Part shown: piece after piece, positions 1 through 10,483 of the stretch
Numbering within the stretch: the first letter of the stretch is position 1
Layout of the letters: each line of letters starts with the position of its first letter
Translations under genes and position numbers: made by a program
The notes under the pieces: model-generated
Databases searched by the model: none
Told to the model about the DNA's origin: nothing
Seen by the model: only the letters and a program-made list of their open reading frames with translations
From: Pontibaca methylaminivorans
GTDB taxonomy: Bacteria > Pseudomonadota > Alphaproteobacteria > Rhodobacterales > Rhodobacteraceae
DNA: 64,000 bases
Reading direction: 5' to 3'
NCBI RefSeq assembly: GCF_900156525.1
Contig: NZ_FTPS01000001.1
Span: 1,736,001-1,800,000 of the forward strand

Positions 1-611
1 TCGACCATCCGCTCGTGCAGCACAAGCTCACGCTCATGCGCGAGCGCAGCACGCCGACCGGCCCGTTCCGGCGGCTCCTGCGCGAGATCACCCAGCTTCT
101 CGCCTATGAGGTCACGCGGGATCTTGCGTTGGCCCGGCGACGCATCGACACGCCCATGGAGCCGATGGAGGCGCCGGTGCTCGACGGCAAGAAGCTCGCG
201 CTGGTTTCGATCCTGCGGGCGGGGAACGGGATGCTCGACGGTGCGCTTGAACTGATCCCGTCGGCGCGGGTCGGCTTTGTCGGTCTTTACCGCGATCCGC
301 AGACGCTGCAGCCGGTGCAGTATTATTCCAAGCTGCCCGAGGATCTGTCCGAGCGGGTGGTGATACTGCTCGATCCCATGCTCGCCACCGGAAATTCCAC
401 CGCGGCCGCGGTGGACCTGCTGAAACAGGCCGGAGCGCGCCGGATTCGCTTTCTCCGCCTGCTTGCGACCCCCGAGGGGCTGGCGCGGCTGCAGGGAGCG
501 CACCCCGATGTTCCGATCACGACGGCGTCGGTCGATCGCGGGCTGGACGCCAAGGGCTATATCCTGCCCGGCCTCGGCGATGCCGGGGATCGGATGTTCG
601 GCACCAGATAG
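1..611 (+). CDS. upp: uracil phosphoribosyltransferase, 5' end cut by window edge
   Basis: Pyrimidine salvage enzyme that makes UMP from uracil and PRPP in the cytosol. The visible frame begins [14 protein letters not shown], which matches the start of the Upp family (KHPLVKHKLxLMR), so only about six residues lie outside the window. The PRPP-binding loop is visible as [11 protein letters not shown] and the uracil-binding C-terminus as [13 protein letters not shown], ending in TAG at 609-611. An internal GTG at 15 could be mistaken for the start but lies inside the conserved N-terminal motif. The next gene converges on it with a gap of 14 bases. Confidence 0.95.
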   Translation, partial: DHPLVQHKLTLMRERSTPTGPFRRLLREITQLLAYEVTRDLALARRRIDTPMEPMEAPVLDGKKLALVSILRAGNGMLDGALELIPSARVGFVGLYRDPQTLQPVQYYSKLPEDLSERVVILLDPMLATGNSTAAAVDLLKQAGARRIRFLRLLATPEGLARLQGAHPDVPITTASVDRGLDAKGYILPGLGDAGDRMFGTR

Positions 612-625
612 GCCCTAAACCCGCG

Positions 626-1642
626 CTAGCGTCCGCAGATCGTCTGCAGCAGCACCCAGTCGCGATCCGCAAGCACCGGAGTGCCGCTGCGGCCGTTCAT
701 CGGATCCCGTGCCTCGAGTGCCTCCATCACGGTGCCTTGCATCGCGTCGGTGCGGGCAAAGGGGGTCGCCGGGATTTCGGCGCTGGCAAAGCCCGCAAGA
801 AGCGCCTCGGCCGGGAGCGGAGCCGGGGTTTCATCCAGCAGCCGCCGGGCATGGCGCTCCAGCGCGCGGCGCGACATCTCGCCCGTGGTCACGAGCCGCA
901 GCGTCGCGATGGGGCCTGCATCGCGCAGCAGATGCGCGAGCGGGTCGTCGCCGTCCGCGCGCGCATGTTCCGCGACCACATGACCGGCGACCACCGCCGG
1001 ATCCTCGTGATCCTCGATCAGGGAACGGTCGACCAGCACGATGTCGCCGGGCAGATAGAGCGCGGGGCGCGGCAGGTCGCGCAGCACCACGAGCCGGCGG
1101 ATACCGCTGCGCCGGGCCAGCGCGGCGAGCGGGATGTTCGCCTCGACGTCCTGACAGGCCGGGCCGGCGAGCGTTTCGATCCGGGCGGTAAGCGCGCGCC
1201 CGATCTCCTGCCGCTTGATCGGCGGTACGACCATCACCGCATAGTCCCGCATCGCCCCGGGCAGCCAGAACACGCTCCCCCAGAGCGCAAAGGCCAGCAC
1301 GATCAGCAGCACGAGGCGCCGCAGCCCCCGGCGCCGGCGCGGACGCGCACGTTCGACCGCGCGACGCAGCCGCTCGATCGCGTCGGTCATGGTGGATTCG
1401 CCCTCGGCCAGTTCCAGTGTCTCGCCGGGATCGCCGTCGGGGTGATAGATCGCGGGTTCCTGCCCGGGATTGGCGCGGGCGAGCGCCGCGAGCGACCAGT
1501 GCGCGAGCGCGAGGTCGTCGAGATCGGAAATCGTGAGCGTGGCCTTCCCGAGCGACACCACCACTTCGCGCGGTTCGGCGCGCGGGCCGGCGCGCCAGAG
1601 GCCGCTGGCCTCGAGCCGCTGGTATTTCTTCAACGCTGTCAT
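626..1642 (-). CDS. conserved membrane protein of unknown function, possible degenerate peptidase
   Basis: A 338-residue protein I do not recognise with certainty. An N-terminal cytosolic part of about 105 residues ends in an Arg-rich stretch (RARPRRRRGLRR), followed by one membrane segment at about residues 110-128 and a C-terminal half that probably lies outside the membrane. The segment AGHVVAEHARADGDDP sits where a zinc peptidase helix could be, but it reads HxxxEH and not HExxH, so catalysis is doubtful. The gene stands alone on the minus strand between upp and the beta-oxidation operon. It resembles uncharacterised proteins of Rhodobacteraceae; that statement is from memory and low confidence. 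Confidence 0.75.
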   Translation of the reverse strand: MTALKKYQRLEASGLWRAGPRAEPREVVVSLGKATLTISDLDDLALAHWSLAALARANPGQEPAIYHPDGDPGETLELAEGESTMTDAIERLRRAVERARPRRRRGLRRLVLLIVLAFALWGSVFWLPGAMRDYAVMVVPPIKRQEIGRALTARIETLAGPACQDVEANIPLAALARRSGIRRLVVLRDLPRPALYLPGDIVLVDRSLIEDHEDPAVVAGHVVAEHARADGDDPLAHLLRDAGPIATLRLVTTGEMSRRALERHARRLLDETPAPLPAEALLAGFASAEIPATPFARTDAMQGTVMEALEARDPMNGRSGTPVLADRDWVLLQTICGR

Positions 1643-1785
1643 TGCGCGATAGGTCTGCCCCGTTCCTGTTTTGGGCGAACCTAGCCGGTTTCAATGCGGC
1701 GTTGAAATGAAAACTGCGTGGCTGCGCGCTGCCCGGCCGCGCGGACGGCCGTTCACACCGTGCCGATACCCGCCGGGCCGTGCCT

Positions 1786-3987
1786 TCATGCGCTGCGGGG
1801 CTCGGCCGCGAAGCGGTCATAGAACCGCGTGCCGCTCTCGGCCATCTCGCGCAGCAGAGGCGGGCAGGCAAAGCGCGGCCCGTGCTGCGCCGCCAGCCGG
1901 TCGGCGCGGCGGGCAACCTCGCGCGGGCCGGTGATGTCGATCCAGCTGAACGGCCCGCCCGACCACGGCGCGAAGCCCCAGCCGAGCACCGCGCCCACGT
2001 CGCCTTCGCGGATGTCCTCGAGCACGCCCGCCTCCAGAGCCCGCACCGCCTCCAGCACCTGCGCAAGGATCAGCCGGTCCTGCACCTCGGCCAGCGCGGG
2101 CTGTGTTTCGGCCGCCGGATGGCGCGCGGCCAGCCCGCCCCAGTAGCCCTGCCGCTTGCCCTTGTCGTCATAGTCGAAGAACCCGACCCCCGCCTTGCGC
2201 CCGAGCCGCCCCTGTTCCTCCATCCAGAAGATCAGGTCATCCGCCGGGTTCTCGGGATCGGCTCCGCCCGCCGCAGCCCGCGTGGCACGGGCAATCTGGG
2301 CGGCGAGCGCGATGCTGGTCTCGTCGGTCAGGCGGATCGGGCCGACCGGAAAGCCGAGCTGTTCCGCCGCGTGGTCGATCAGCGGCAGCACGGTGCCCTC
2401 GCACACCATGCGCAGCCCCTCGTTGATATAGGGGATGATGCAGCGGTTCGCGTAGAAGAACCGCGCATCGTTCACCGTGATCGGGGTCTTGCGGATCTGG
2501 CGCACGAAATCGAGCGCGGACGCGAGCGCCGCCGCACCGGTTTCCCGGCCCTTGATGATCTCGACCAGCGCCATCCTTTCGACCGGGCTGAAGAAATGGA
2601 TGCCGATGAACCGCTCGGGCGCGGCGCTCGCCTGCGCCAGGTCGCCGATGGGCAGGGTCGAGGTGTTGGTGGCAAGGATGCAGTTCTCGCCGATATGCGC
2701 GCTGATTTCGCGCAGGATGCCGGTCTTGACCGCCATGTCCTCGAACACCGCCTCGATGACGAGGTCGCAGTCGCGCAGATGCGCAAGATCGGTGGCCGGG
2801 GTGATGCGCGCAAGCGTCTCGTCGCGCTGGGCCGGCGTGGTCTTGCCGCGTTTCACGCCCTCGGAAAGATAGTTCTCGGCATGGGCGCGGCCGCGTTCGG
2901 CGGCGGCCTGATCCCGGTCGATCAGCACCACGTCGATGCCGGCGCGGGCCCCGACCAGCGCGATGCCGGCCCCCATCATGCCGGCGCCGACCACGCCAAG
3001 GCGGCTGACGCGGCGGTCGGGAATTTCCTCGGGGCGCATGACCCCTTTTTCCAGCGCCTCCTTGTTGACGAAAAGCGAGCGGATCATGGCGCCCGAACTC
3101 GGATTCAGGAGGATATTGGTGAACCAGCGCGCCTCGACCCGAAGCGCGGTGTCGAAATCGACGAGCGCCCCCTCATAGGCGGCGCTGAGCAGGGCCTTCG
3201 GTGCGGGCAGCGCGCCTTTGGTGCGCCCGTTCACCATGGCGCTTGCGCCAACGAAGGTCATGTAGCCCGCCGGGTGATAGGGCGCGCCGCCCGGCATCCG
3301 GTATCCCTTCCGGTCCCAGGGTTTCACCAGATCGCCATCCGTCGCGGCAAGCACCCAGTCCCGCGCGGCGGTGAGCGGGTCGTCGCAGATCTCGTCGATC
3401 AGCCCGGCCGATTGCGCGCGCTCGGGCGCGACGAGCTTGCCTTCGAGCAGGAAGGGCGCGGCCGCCATGGCGCCGAGCTTGCGCATGAGCCGCGTGGTGC
3501 CGCCGGCGCCCGGGAAGATACCGACGAGGATCTCGGGAAAGCCGATCCGCGCGCGCGGATTTGCGGCGGCAAAGATGCGATGCGTCGCCAGCGGCAGTTC
3601 GAGCCCGATCCCGAGTGCCGTGCCGGGCAGCACCGCCGCGACCGGCTTGCCGCCTTTCTGCGTCTTCGGGTCCATGCCGGCGCGCTCGATCTTGCGCAGC
3701 AGGGTGTGGATCTGCATCACGCTCTCGAAAAGGCTCCGTGCCGGGTCGTCGCCGGCTGTGTCCTTCATCCGGCCAAGCAGGTTCAGATCCATGCCGCCGG
3801 CAAAGCTGTCGGCCTTGCCGCTGGTGATGACGATGCCTTTGACCGCGGGGTCGGCCAGCGCCGCGTCGATCAGGCCGTCCAGTTCGCGCAGCCCGTCGAA
3901 GGACATCACGTTCATCGACCGTCCGGCCACGTCCCAGGTGATGGTGGCGACGCCTTCCGTGTCTTTCTCCATGGTGAAGTCGGTCAT
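1786..3987 (-). CDS. fadJ: fatty-acid oxidation complex alpha subunit (enoyl-CoA hydratase / 3-hydroxyacyl-CoA dehydrogenase)
   Basis: Bifunctional beta-oxidation enzyme of 733 residues: hydrates trans-2-enoyl-CoA, then oxidises the L-3-hydroxyacyl-CoA with NAD+. The crotonase domain spans about residues 1-200, with the oxyanion segment GTALGIGLE and the catalytic-Glu region GFPEILVGIFPGAGGT. The NAD-binding Rossmann motif GAGMMGAGIA is at about 334-343, and the dehydrogenase catalytic His is in IGIHFFSPVERM. Length matches FadB/FadJ. The start is supported by AAGGAG seven bases upstream of the ATG. It is the last gene of the MerR-acyl-CoA dehydrogenase-thiolase-fadJ run, 12 bases after the thiolase stop. 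FadB and FadJ cannot be separated from sequence alone. Confidence 0.95.
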   Translation of the reverse strand: MTDFTMEKDTEGVATITWDVAGRSMNVMSFDGLRELDGLIDAALADPAVKGIVITSGKADSFAGGMDLNLLGRMKDTAGDDPARSLFESVMQIHTLLRKIERAGMDPKTQKGGKPVAAVLPGTALGIGLELPLATHRIFAAANPRARIGFPEILVGIFPGAGGTTRLMRKLGAMAAAPFLLEGKLVAPERAQSAGLIDEICDDPLTAARDWVLAATDGDLVKPWDRKGYRMPGGAPYHPAGYMTFVGASAMVNGRTKGALPAPKALLSAAYEGALVDFDTALRVEARWFTNILLNPSSGAMIRSLFVNKEALEKGVMRPEEIPDRRVSRLGVVGAGMMGAGIALVGARAGIDVVLIDRDQAAAERGRAHAENYLSEGVKRGKTTPAQRDETLARITPATDLAHLRDCDLVIEAVFEDMAVKTGILREISAHIGENCILATNTSTLPIGDLAQASAAPERFIGIHFFSPVERMALVEIIKGRETGAAALASALDFVRQIRKTPITVNDARFFYANRCIIPYINEGLRMVCEGTVLPLIDHAAEQLGFPVGPIRLTDETSIALAAQIARATRAAAGGADPENPADDLIFWMEEQGRLGRKAGVGFFDYDDKGKRQGYWGGLAARHPAAETQPALAEVQDRLILAQVLEAVRALEAGVLEDIREGDVGAVLGWGFAPWSGGPFSWIDITGPREVARRADRLAAQHGPRFACPPLLREMAESGTRFYDRFAAEPRSA

Positions 3988-3999
3988 GGCGGTGCTCCT

Positions 4000-5211
<1,212 letters not shown>

Positions 5212-5250
5212 GGGGCGGATTTCCTTCTCAGGCGCGAGATGGGCGGTCGG

Positions 5251-5310
5251 GTGGGGGTTTCACACCCCCACACCCCCGTGGGATATTTCCGGCCAGAAGA
5301 AGACCGGGGC
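5251..5310. repeat. intergenic hairpin repeat, copy 1
   Basis: A stem of seven base pairs (GTGGGGG at 5251-5257, CCCCCAC at 5265-5271, seven-base loop) is followed by a run of Cs and then the motif GGATATTTCCGGCCAGAAGA ending at 5300. The same architecture and the same GGATATTTCCGGCCAGAAGAAG tail occur at 44446-44507 with a different stem sequence. It sits in the 132-base gap between the acyl-CoA dehydrogenase and thiolase genes of one operon. Similar C-rich repeats with a GATATTT..CCAGAAGAAG tail are, as I recall, common in Rhodobacteraceae genomes. Confidence 0.8.
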
Positions 5311-5343
5311 CGGTGCGGCGGGAGGATCGGGGCACGGCTCATG

Positions 5344-7125
5344 TCAGAACTGCCCGGGAGCGAGCGCCATCACCGGCGCGGCGCCGCTGCGGATGCGGAC
5401 GAGATGGAGCGCTGTCGCCGGGAGGCGGCGGGCCATGTAATAGCGGGCAGTTGCGAGGCGGGCCTCCTGCGTCTGTGCATCGGGGGCGCCGTTTTCGAGC
5501 GCGGCCTGCGCGGCCCGGGCCATTCGCGCCCACATGAAGCCGAGACAGAGATGGCCGAAGAGGTGCAGGAAATCGGTCGAGCCGGCCAGGGCATTGTCCG
5601 GGTCCTTGACGCCTTCCTTCATGAAATAAAGGCCCGCGGCCTGAAGGTCGTCGGCGGCCGCGAGGAGGGGAGCGATGATGGTGCGGGTGAAGGTTTCGTC
5701 GTCCCCGTCGTTCTGCGCGGCCCAGTCGCGGACATGGTCGAGGAAGCCGATCATCTGCTGCCCGCCGTCGCGGGCCAGCTTGCGCCCCACGAGGTCGAGC
5801 GCCTGGATGCCGTTCGCGCCCTCGTAGATCATGGTGATGCGGGCATCGCGGACGAACTGGGCCATGGGGTTGTCCTCGATATAGCCATGCCCGCCGAACA
5901 CCTGCTGGGCCTGCACCGCCATGGTGAAGCCCTCGTCGGTGAGAAAGCCCTTGATCACCGGGGTCAGCAGGGAAATCAGCGCCTCGGCCCCGGCGTCCCC
6001 GTTGCGGTGGGCGCGGTCGATGAGGCTTGCGCCCCAGAGCAGCAGGGCACGGCCGCCCTCGACGAAGGCGCGCTGGTCCATCAGGCTGCGGCGGATGTCG
6101 GGGTGGACGATGATCGGATCGGCGGGACCGTCCGGGTTTTCCGCCCCGCCGGCGGCGCGCCCCTGGAGACGTTCGCGCGCATAGGCCGCCGCGTGCTGGT
6201 AGGCGATCGCGGCCTGGGCATGACCCTGCAGGCCGACGCCGAGGCGGGCCTCGTTCATCATGGTGAACATGGCCTGCATCCCCCGGTGCTCCTGTCCGAG
6301 CAGCCAGCCCCTTGCGCCGTCGTAGCGCATCGCGCAGGTGGCATTGCCGTGGATACCCATCTTGTCTTCGAGGTGGGTGCAGGTCACGGCGTTGCGCGCA
6401 CCAAGGCTGCCGTCCTCGTTCACGAGGTATTTCGGTACGATGAAGAGCGAGATGCCCCGGATGCCGTCGGGGCCGCCCGGGATCCGTGCCAGCACGAGGT
6501 GGATGATGTTGTCGGCAAGGTCGTGTTCGCCGGCGGAAATGAAAATCTTTTCGCCGCTGATCGCATAGCTGCCGTCGCCCGAGGGTTCGGCCTTCGTGCG
6601 CAGCAGGCCGAGGTCGGTGCCGCATTGCGGTTCGGTCAGGTTCATGGTGCCGGTCCACTCGCCGGCGACGAGGCGGGGCAGGAACAGCGCCTTCTGCGTA
6701 TCGCTCCCATGTGCGAAGATCGCCGAGATCGCCCCGTGCGTGAGCCCTTGATACATGGTGAAGGCCTGGTTCGCGGCGCTGAACATCTCGGTCACGGCGC
6801 TGTTCAGCAGGTAGGGCAGGCCCTGACCGCCGAATTCTTCGGGCGCATCGAGCCCGATCCAGCCGCCCTCGCGCAATGTCCGGAAGGCGGCGGGGAACCC
6901 GTCGGGCGTGCGCACCGCCCCCTCGGTCAGGCGGCAGCCCTCGCGGTCGCCGGTCCTGTTCAGCGGCTCGAGCAGTTCGGTGCCGAGCCGGCCGGCCTCG
7001 TCCAGGATCGCGCCGGTGAAATCGCGGTCGAGTTCGGCATAGCCCGGAATGTCGGCATTCTGCACGTCGAGCACGTCATGCAGGAGAAACTGGAAATCCG
7101 CGATCGGGGGGGTATAGCCTGGCAT
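5344..7125 (-). CDS. acyl-CoA dehydrogenase (long form, DmdC/AcdA-like)
   Basis: FAD enzyme catalysing the first step of acyl-CoA beta-oxidation. I place the start at the ATG giving [20 protein letters not shown], because AAGGAG lies seven bases upstream (7133-7138) and this N-terminus is typical of the family; a longer frame continues 11 codons further. The 593-residue length and layout fit the long family: N-terminal cap, middle FAD/substrate domain ([14 protein letters not shown]), helical domain ([15 protein letters not shown]), and an extra C-terminal domain. That family includes DmdC of the DMSP pathway, so a branched or sulfur-containing acyl-CoA substrate is possible. Its stop precedes the repeat and thiolase gene. 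Confidence 0.92.
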   Translation of the reverse strand: MPGYTPPIADFQFLLHDVLDVQNADIPGYAELDRDFTGAILDEAGRLGTELLEPLNRTGDREGCRLTEGAVRTPDGFPAAFRTLREGGWIGLDAPEEFGGQGLPYLLNSAVTEMFSAANQAFTMYQGLTHGAISAIFAHGSDTQKALFLPRLVAGEWTGTMNLTEPQCGTDLGLLRTKAEPSGDGSYAISGEKIFISAGEHDLADNIIHLVLARIPGGPDGIRGISLFIVPKYLVNEDGSLGARNAVTCTHLEDKMGIHGNATCAMRYDGARGWLLGQEHRGMQAMFTMMNEARLGVGLQGHAQAAIAYQHAAAYARERLQGRAAGGAENPDGPADPIIVHPDIRRSLMDQRAFVEGGRALLLWGASLIDRAHRNGDAGAEALISLLTPVIKGFLTDEGFTMAVQAQQVFGGHGYIEDNPMAQFVRDARITMIYEGANGIQALDLVGRKLARDGGQQMIGFLDHVRDWAAQNDGDDETFTRTIIAPLLAAADDLQAAGLYFMKEGVKDPDNALAGSTDFLHLFGHLCLGFMWARMARAAQAALENGAPDAQTQEARLATARYYMARRLPATALHLVRIRSGAAPVMALAPGQF

Positions 7126-7154
7126 TTCCGCTCTCCTTGCAAAACCGGTGGCCG

Positions 7155-7571
7155 TCAACTGCCGCCGTCATTTCCTCCGCCGGGGGAGGCGCCGGTCGCC
7201 GAGGCCAGCGCCCGTTCGCCCCATTCGAGCTGCGTCCGCAGATCGGTGATCACCTCGTCCAGTTCGACGCGCTGACGTTCCAGATCGGCGAGACGTTCGC
7301 GCGCCAGCCGATAGGTCTGCGAAAGCTGGGTGAACTGATGGTCGCCCACGTCGTAGAGGTCGAGCAGCTGGCGAATCTCCTCGAGGCTGAAGCCGAACCG
7401 TTTGCCGCGCAGGATCAGCTTGAGCCGGGCGCGATCCCGTTTGGTGAAAAGGCGTTTCTGCCCGTCGCGGATCGGCGCGAGAAGCTCTTTCGATTCATAG
7501 AACCTGAGCGTTCGTGGGGTGACATCGAATGCGTCGCACATGGCCCGGATCGTCATCAGCTCGTCAGTCAT
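7155..7571 (-). CDS. MerR-family transcriptional regulator of the beta-oxidation operon
   Basis: A 138-residue regulator with an N-terminal winged helix ([20 protein letters not shown], then [20 protein letters not shown]) and a C-terminal coiled coil (about residues 80-120). No cysteine-rich metal site is visible, which argues against a metal sensor. It is the first gene of the operon, 29 bases before the acyl-CoA dehydrogenase. Its position fits the LiuR-type MerR regulators that control acyl-CoA and branched-chain degradation genes in proteobacteria; that link is an inference. Duplicated CGTTACGTCA sites upstream (7665-7674 and 7698-7707) are candidate operators for autoregulation. Confidence 0.88.
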   Translation of the reverse strand: MTDELMTIRAMCDAFDVTPRTLRFYESKELLAPIRDGQKRLFTKRDRARLKLILRGKRFGFSLEEIRQLLDLYDVGDHQFTQLSQTYRLARERLADLERQRVELDEVITDLRTQLEWGERALASATGASPGGGNDGGS

Positions 7572-7664
7572 GGTGTGGTCATGTCCTCGTCATGAGGTAA
7601 TCTGTTCTGTGCCGGCGCGATTGCAACCGCTTGCGGGCGCCCCGGGACGGGCTTTGGCGGGGGA

Positions 7665-7715
7665 CGTTACGTCATCGCCTAGTTTGCCCTGTTCGGCCGT
7701 TACGTCAACCGTCAA
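7665..7715. promoter_or_regulatory. putative MerR operator region with duplicated CGTTACGTCA
   Basis: The 10-mer CGTTACGTCA occurs exactly at 7665-7674 and 7698-7707, with starts 33 bases apart (about three helical turns). The second copy extends to TTACGTCAACCGTCAA (7700-7715). The pair lies in the divergent gap between the MerR gene and the thioesterase gene. ACGT-centred sites of this kind resemble those described for LiuR-type MerR proteins. Function is inferred from position and repetition only. Confidence 0.4.
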
Positions 7716-7798
7716 GGATCCCGGCAACGGGTTGCCCTTTCGGCCGGCCGCCCCATAAACATCGCGAGCGGGATATGCGATGCGGAAGGGCGGAGCCG

Positions 7799-8215
7799 AT
7801 GGAAAGGAAGAGGGCGGCACAGCAGTTCGTGGAGGTGATCCCCCATGCGCGCGAGCTTGGCATGCAGGTCGTCGAGGTCGGCGAGGGGCGGGCGGCGATC
7901 GCCATGCCCTATGATCCGAAGCTGATCGGCGATCCCGAAACCGGGGTGATCAGCGGCGGTGCGGTCTCGGCGCTCATGGATACCTGCTGCGGGGCAGCGG
8001 TGCTGACCCATCCCGGTGCACGCGGGGCGACGGCGACCATCGACCTGCGCATCGACTACATGCGCCCGGCCCGGCCCGGCCAGACCATCATCGCCCGTGC
8101 CGTCTGCCATCACATGACCCGTTCGGTTGCCTTCGTGCGCGCCACGGCCGAGGATGACTCCGCCGATCCGCCGGTCGCGACGGCGACCGGGGCATTCACC
8201 GTGGGGGAGGGATGA
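7799..8215 (+). CDS. PaaI-type hotdog thioesterase
   Basis: A 138-residue single hotdog-domain protein expected to hydrolyse acyl-CoA thioesters. The core motif GVISGGAVSALMDTCCGAAV aligns with the family pattern HGGxxxALxDxxxGxA, followed by ATIDLRIDYMRPARPG, the standard second strand. Note that the usual His before GG is Ser here (ISGGA). The start at 7799 has GGAAGGGCGGAG upstream; an in-frame ATG at 7775 is possible but has a weaker site. It overlaps the next gene by ATGA and is divergent from the beta-oxidation operon, so acyl-CoA clearing is a plausible role. Confidence 0.85.
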   Translation: MERKRAAQQFVEVIPHARELGMQVVEVGEGRAAIAMPYDPKLIGDPETGVISGGAVSALMDTCCGAAVLTHPGARGATATIDLRIDYMRPARPGQTIIARAVCHHMTRSVAFVRATAEDDSADPPVATATGAFTVGEG

Positions 8216-8811
8216 TGGCGCCCAGGGCCCCTTCGTCGGGTGCCGGCCTTCGTGCCGAGCCCGCCAGTCTGCTTGAACGGCGCCGCGACGACATTCTGGC
8301 GGCGGTGGTGGCCGGGGTGCCCTATGCGCGGTTTCTCGGCATCGGCTTCGAGCGGCGGGGCGACGAACTGACCGCGCGGCTTGCCTTTGACGACAAGCTG
8401 ATCGGCAATCCCATGGTGCCGGCGATCCACGGCGGCGTGACGGCGGCCTTTCTCGAGGTGACCGCCATTCTGGCGCTCGGCTGGCGGTTGCTGCTGCCGG
8501 CCATTGACGCCCGCGATATCGACCCCGGGGAGGTCGCGGCGGGACGGCTTCCGCGGCTGCCGCGCACCATTGACTTCAGCGTGAACTATCTGCGCCCGGG
8601 CCTGCCGCGCGATGCCTTTGCCCGGGCCGTCATCTGCCGCATGGGCCGGCGCTTTTCCACCGTGCGGGTCGAGGCCTGGCAGGATCAGCGCGACCGCCCC
8701 TTTGCCCAGGCGGCCGGGCATTTCCGGATGCCGAAGGCGGATGTGCCGGACATGCCGGGCGGAGCCGACGGCAAACAGCCTGCGCCGGCGCCCCGGGCGG
8801 GAGATGGCTGA
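8212..8811 (+). CDS. second PaaI-type hotdog thioesterase
   Basis: A 199-residue protein whose centre carries the hotdog motif NPMVPAIHGGVTAAFLEVTA, here with the canonical His-Gly-Gly, followed by RTIDFSVNYLRPGLPRDAF. It is a diverged tandem partner of the gene upstream, translationally coupled through ATGA at 8212-8215. It has an insert of about 20 residues (DARDIDPGEVAAGRLPRLPR) between the two motifs. Its end overlaps the MATE gene by eight bases, so the three genes are one operon. Substrate unknown. Confidence 0.85.
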   Translation: MMAPRAPSSGAGLRAEPASLLERRRDDILAAVVAGVPYARFLGIGFERRGDELTARLAFDDKLIGNPMVPAIHGGVTAAFLEVTAILALGWRLLLPAIDARDIDPGEVAAGRLPRLPRTIDFSVNYLRPGLPRDAFARAVICRMGRRFSTVRVEAWQDQRDRPFAQAAGHFRMPKADVPDMPGGADGKQPAPAPRAGDG

Positions 8812-10132
8812 GCCTGCACGCCCCATCACCCACCGGCGCGTGCTGTCGATCGCGATTCCGATCGTGCTGGCGAATGCCACGGTTCCCATACTGGGGCTCG
8901 TCGATACCGGCGTCGTGGGGCAACTCGGGCTGGCCGCGCCGATCGGTGCGGTCGGCATCGGCGCGGTGATCCTCACGGCCATCTACTGGGTGTTCGGCTT
9001 CCTGCGCATGGGCACGACCGGGCTGACCGGGCAGGCACGGGGGGCGGCGCGCGAGGGCGAAGTGACCGCGCTGCTGGTGCGCGCGATGCTGGTCGGGTTC
9101 GTCGGGGGGTGCGGCATCATCGCCCTGCAATGGCCGCTGTTCCGGGGCGCGTTCCTGCTCTCGCCGGCCAGCGCCGAGGTCGAGGCGCTGGCGCGCAGCT
9201 ACATGGCGATCCGGGTCTGGTCGGCGCCGGCGGCGATCGCGATGTTCGGCGTCACCGGATGGCTCATCGCGCTCGAGCGCACGCGGGCGGTGCTGCTGCT
9301 GCAGCTCTGGATGAACGGGCTCAACATCGTGCTTGACCTGTGGTTCGTGCTCGGGCTCGGCTGGGGCGTGCAGGGGGTCGCCGTCGCCACGGCGCTGTCC
9401 GAGTGGTCGGGATTCGCGCTCGCGCTCTGGCTTTGTCGCGATGCCTTTGCCAACCCGGCGTGGCGCGACTGGCCGCGCGTCTTCGACGGTGCCCGCCTGC
9501 GCCGCATGGCGGTGGTGAATACCGATATCCTGCTGCGGTCGCTGCTGCTCATGGGAGTGATGGTGTCGTTCCTGTTCCTCGCGTCGGGCTTTGGCGACGT
9601 GACGCTTGCCGCCAATCAGATCCTGCTTCAGTTCGTCGAGGTGACGGCCTTCGTGCTTGACGGATTTGCCTTCGCGGCCGAGGCGCTGGTCGGACAGGCG
9701 GTCGGCGCGGCGAGCGTTGCGCGGCTGCGCCGGGCGATCCGCGTCAGCAGCATCTGGGCGCTGGTCGGCGTCATGGGGTTGTCGCTCGGATTCGGACTGT
9801 TCGGCGGAATGCTGGTCGATCTGATGGCGAAGGCGGAAGCGGTGCAGGCCGAGGCGCGCCTTTACCTGCCCTGGATGCTGCTCGTCCCGCTTGCGGGGCT
9901 CGGGGCCTGGATGCTGGACGGGGTCTTTATCGGCGCGACGCGCACCGGCGACATGCGCAACATGGCCGCGCTTTCGGTGGCGGGTTATGCGCTTTTGGTC
10001 GCGCTGCTGATGCCCGCCTTCGGCAATCACGGGCTCTGGATCGCGCTGTTGCTGTCCTATCTGCTGCGCGCGCTCACGCTGGCGGTGCGTTATCCCGCGC
10101 TCGAGCGGCAGGCGGCGCTGGGCGCGCTATAA
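8804..10132 (+). CDS. MATE-family multidrug/metabolite exporter (DinF-like)
   Basis: Integral membrane antiporter of 442 residues with about 12 hydrophobic segments, driven by a proton or sodium gradient. The N-terminus IAIPIVLANATVPILGLVDT is the classic MATE opening, and GTTGLTGQARGAAREGE follows in the first loop, as in DinF-subgroup members. The true start is the ATG at 8804, overlapping the thioesterase stop; the frame is open further upstream but that is shadow coding. Its last six bases overlap the converging arsC-like gene. Substrate cannot be inferred. Confidence 0.9.
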   Translation: MAEPARPITHRRVLSIAIPIVLANATVPILGLVDTGVVGQLGLAAPIGAVGIGAVILTAIYWVFGFLRMGTTGLTGQARGAAREGEVTALLVRAMLVGFVGGCGIIALQWPLFRGAFLLSPASAEVEALARSYMAIRVWSAPAAIAMFGVTGWLIALERTRAVLLLQLWMNGLNIVLDLWFVLGLGWGVQGVAVATALSEWSGFALALWLCRDAFANPAWRDWPRVFDGARLRRMAVVNTDILLRSLLLMGVMVSFLFLASGFGDVTLAANQILLQFVEVTAFVLDGFAFAAEALVGQAVGAASVARLRRAIRVSSIWALVGVMGLSLGFGLFGGMLVDLMAKAEAVQAEARLYLPWMLLVPLAGLGAWMLDGVFIGATRTGDMRNMAALSVAGYALLVALLMPAFGNHGLWIALLLSYLLRALTLAVRYPALERQAALGAL

Positions 10133-10483
10133 CAGGTCGAGCACGCGCTCGGGCGGGCGGCCGATCACCGCGCGCCCCCCGCGCAGGGCAAGCGGGCGCT
10201 CGATCAGGCGCGGGTGGGTGGCCATCGCCTCGACAAGATGCGCCTCATCCGCCCCGTCGAGGCCGAGTTCGGCAAACAGCGCCTCGCCCCGGCGGATCAG
10301 CGACAGCGCGGGCGCATTGCCAAGCGCGACAAGCGCCGCCTCGATCTCGGCGCGGGTCGGGCCGTCCTCGAGGTAGCGGCGCAGGCGGACCGGAGCGCCG
10401 CGTTCCTCTAGCAGCGCAAGCGCCGCGCGCGATTTGGAACAGCGCGGGTTGTGCCAGAATTCGATGGCGTCACCCGGGGTCAT
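10127..10483 (-). CDS. arsC: ArsC-family thioredoxin-fold reductase
   Basis: A 118-residue glutaredoxin-like protein with the ArsC active-site motif HNPRCSKSR (Cys15) and the C-terminal hallmark [11 protein letters not shown]. The family reduces arsenate using glutathione/glutaredoxin. No ars regulator or efflux gene is nearby, so it may be a housekeeping YfgD-type relative and not a resistance gene. It follows pyrD with an ATGA overlap at 10480-10483 and converges on the MATE gene. Confidence 0.88.
   Translation of the reverse strand: MTPGDAIEFWHNPRCSKSRAALALLEERGAPVRLRRYLEDGPTRAEIEAALVALGNAPALSLIRRGEALFAELGLDGADEAHLVEAMATHPRLIERPLALRGGRAVIGRPPERVLDLL

Noticed and set aside
10127-10483. Arsenic-resistance locus
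   Set aside because: Only a single ArsC-fold protein is present, with no arsR, arsB/acr3 or arsH; operon partners are pyrD and a DUF952 gene.
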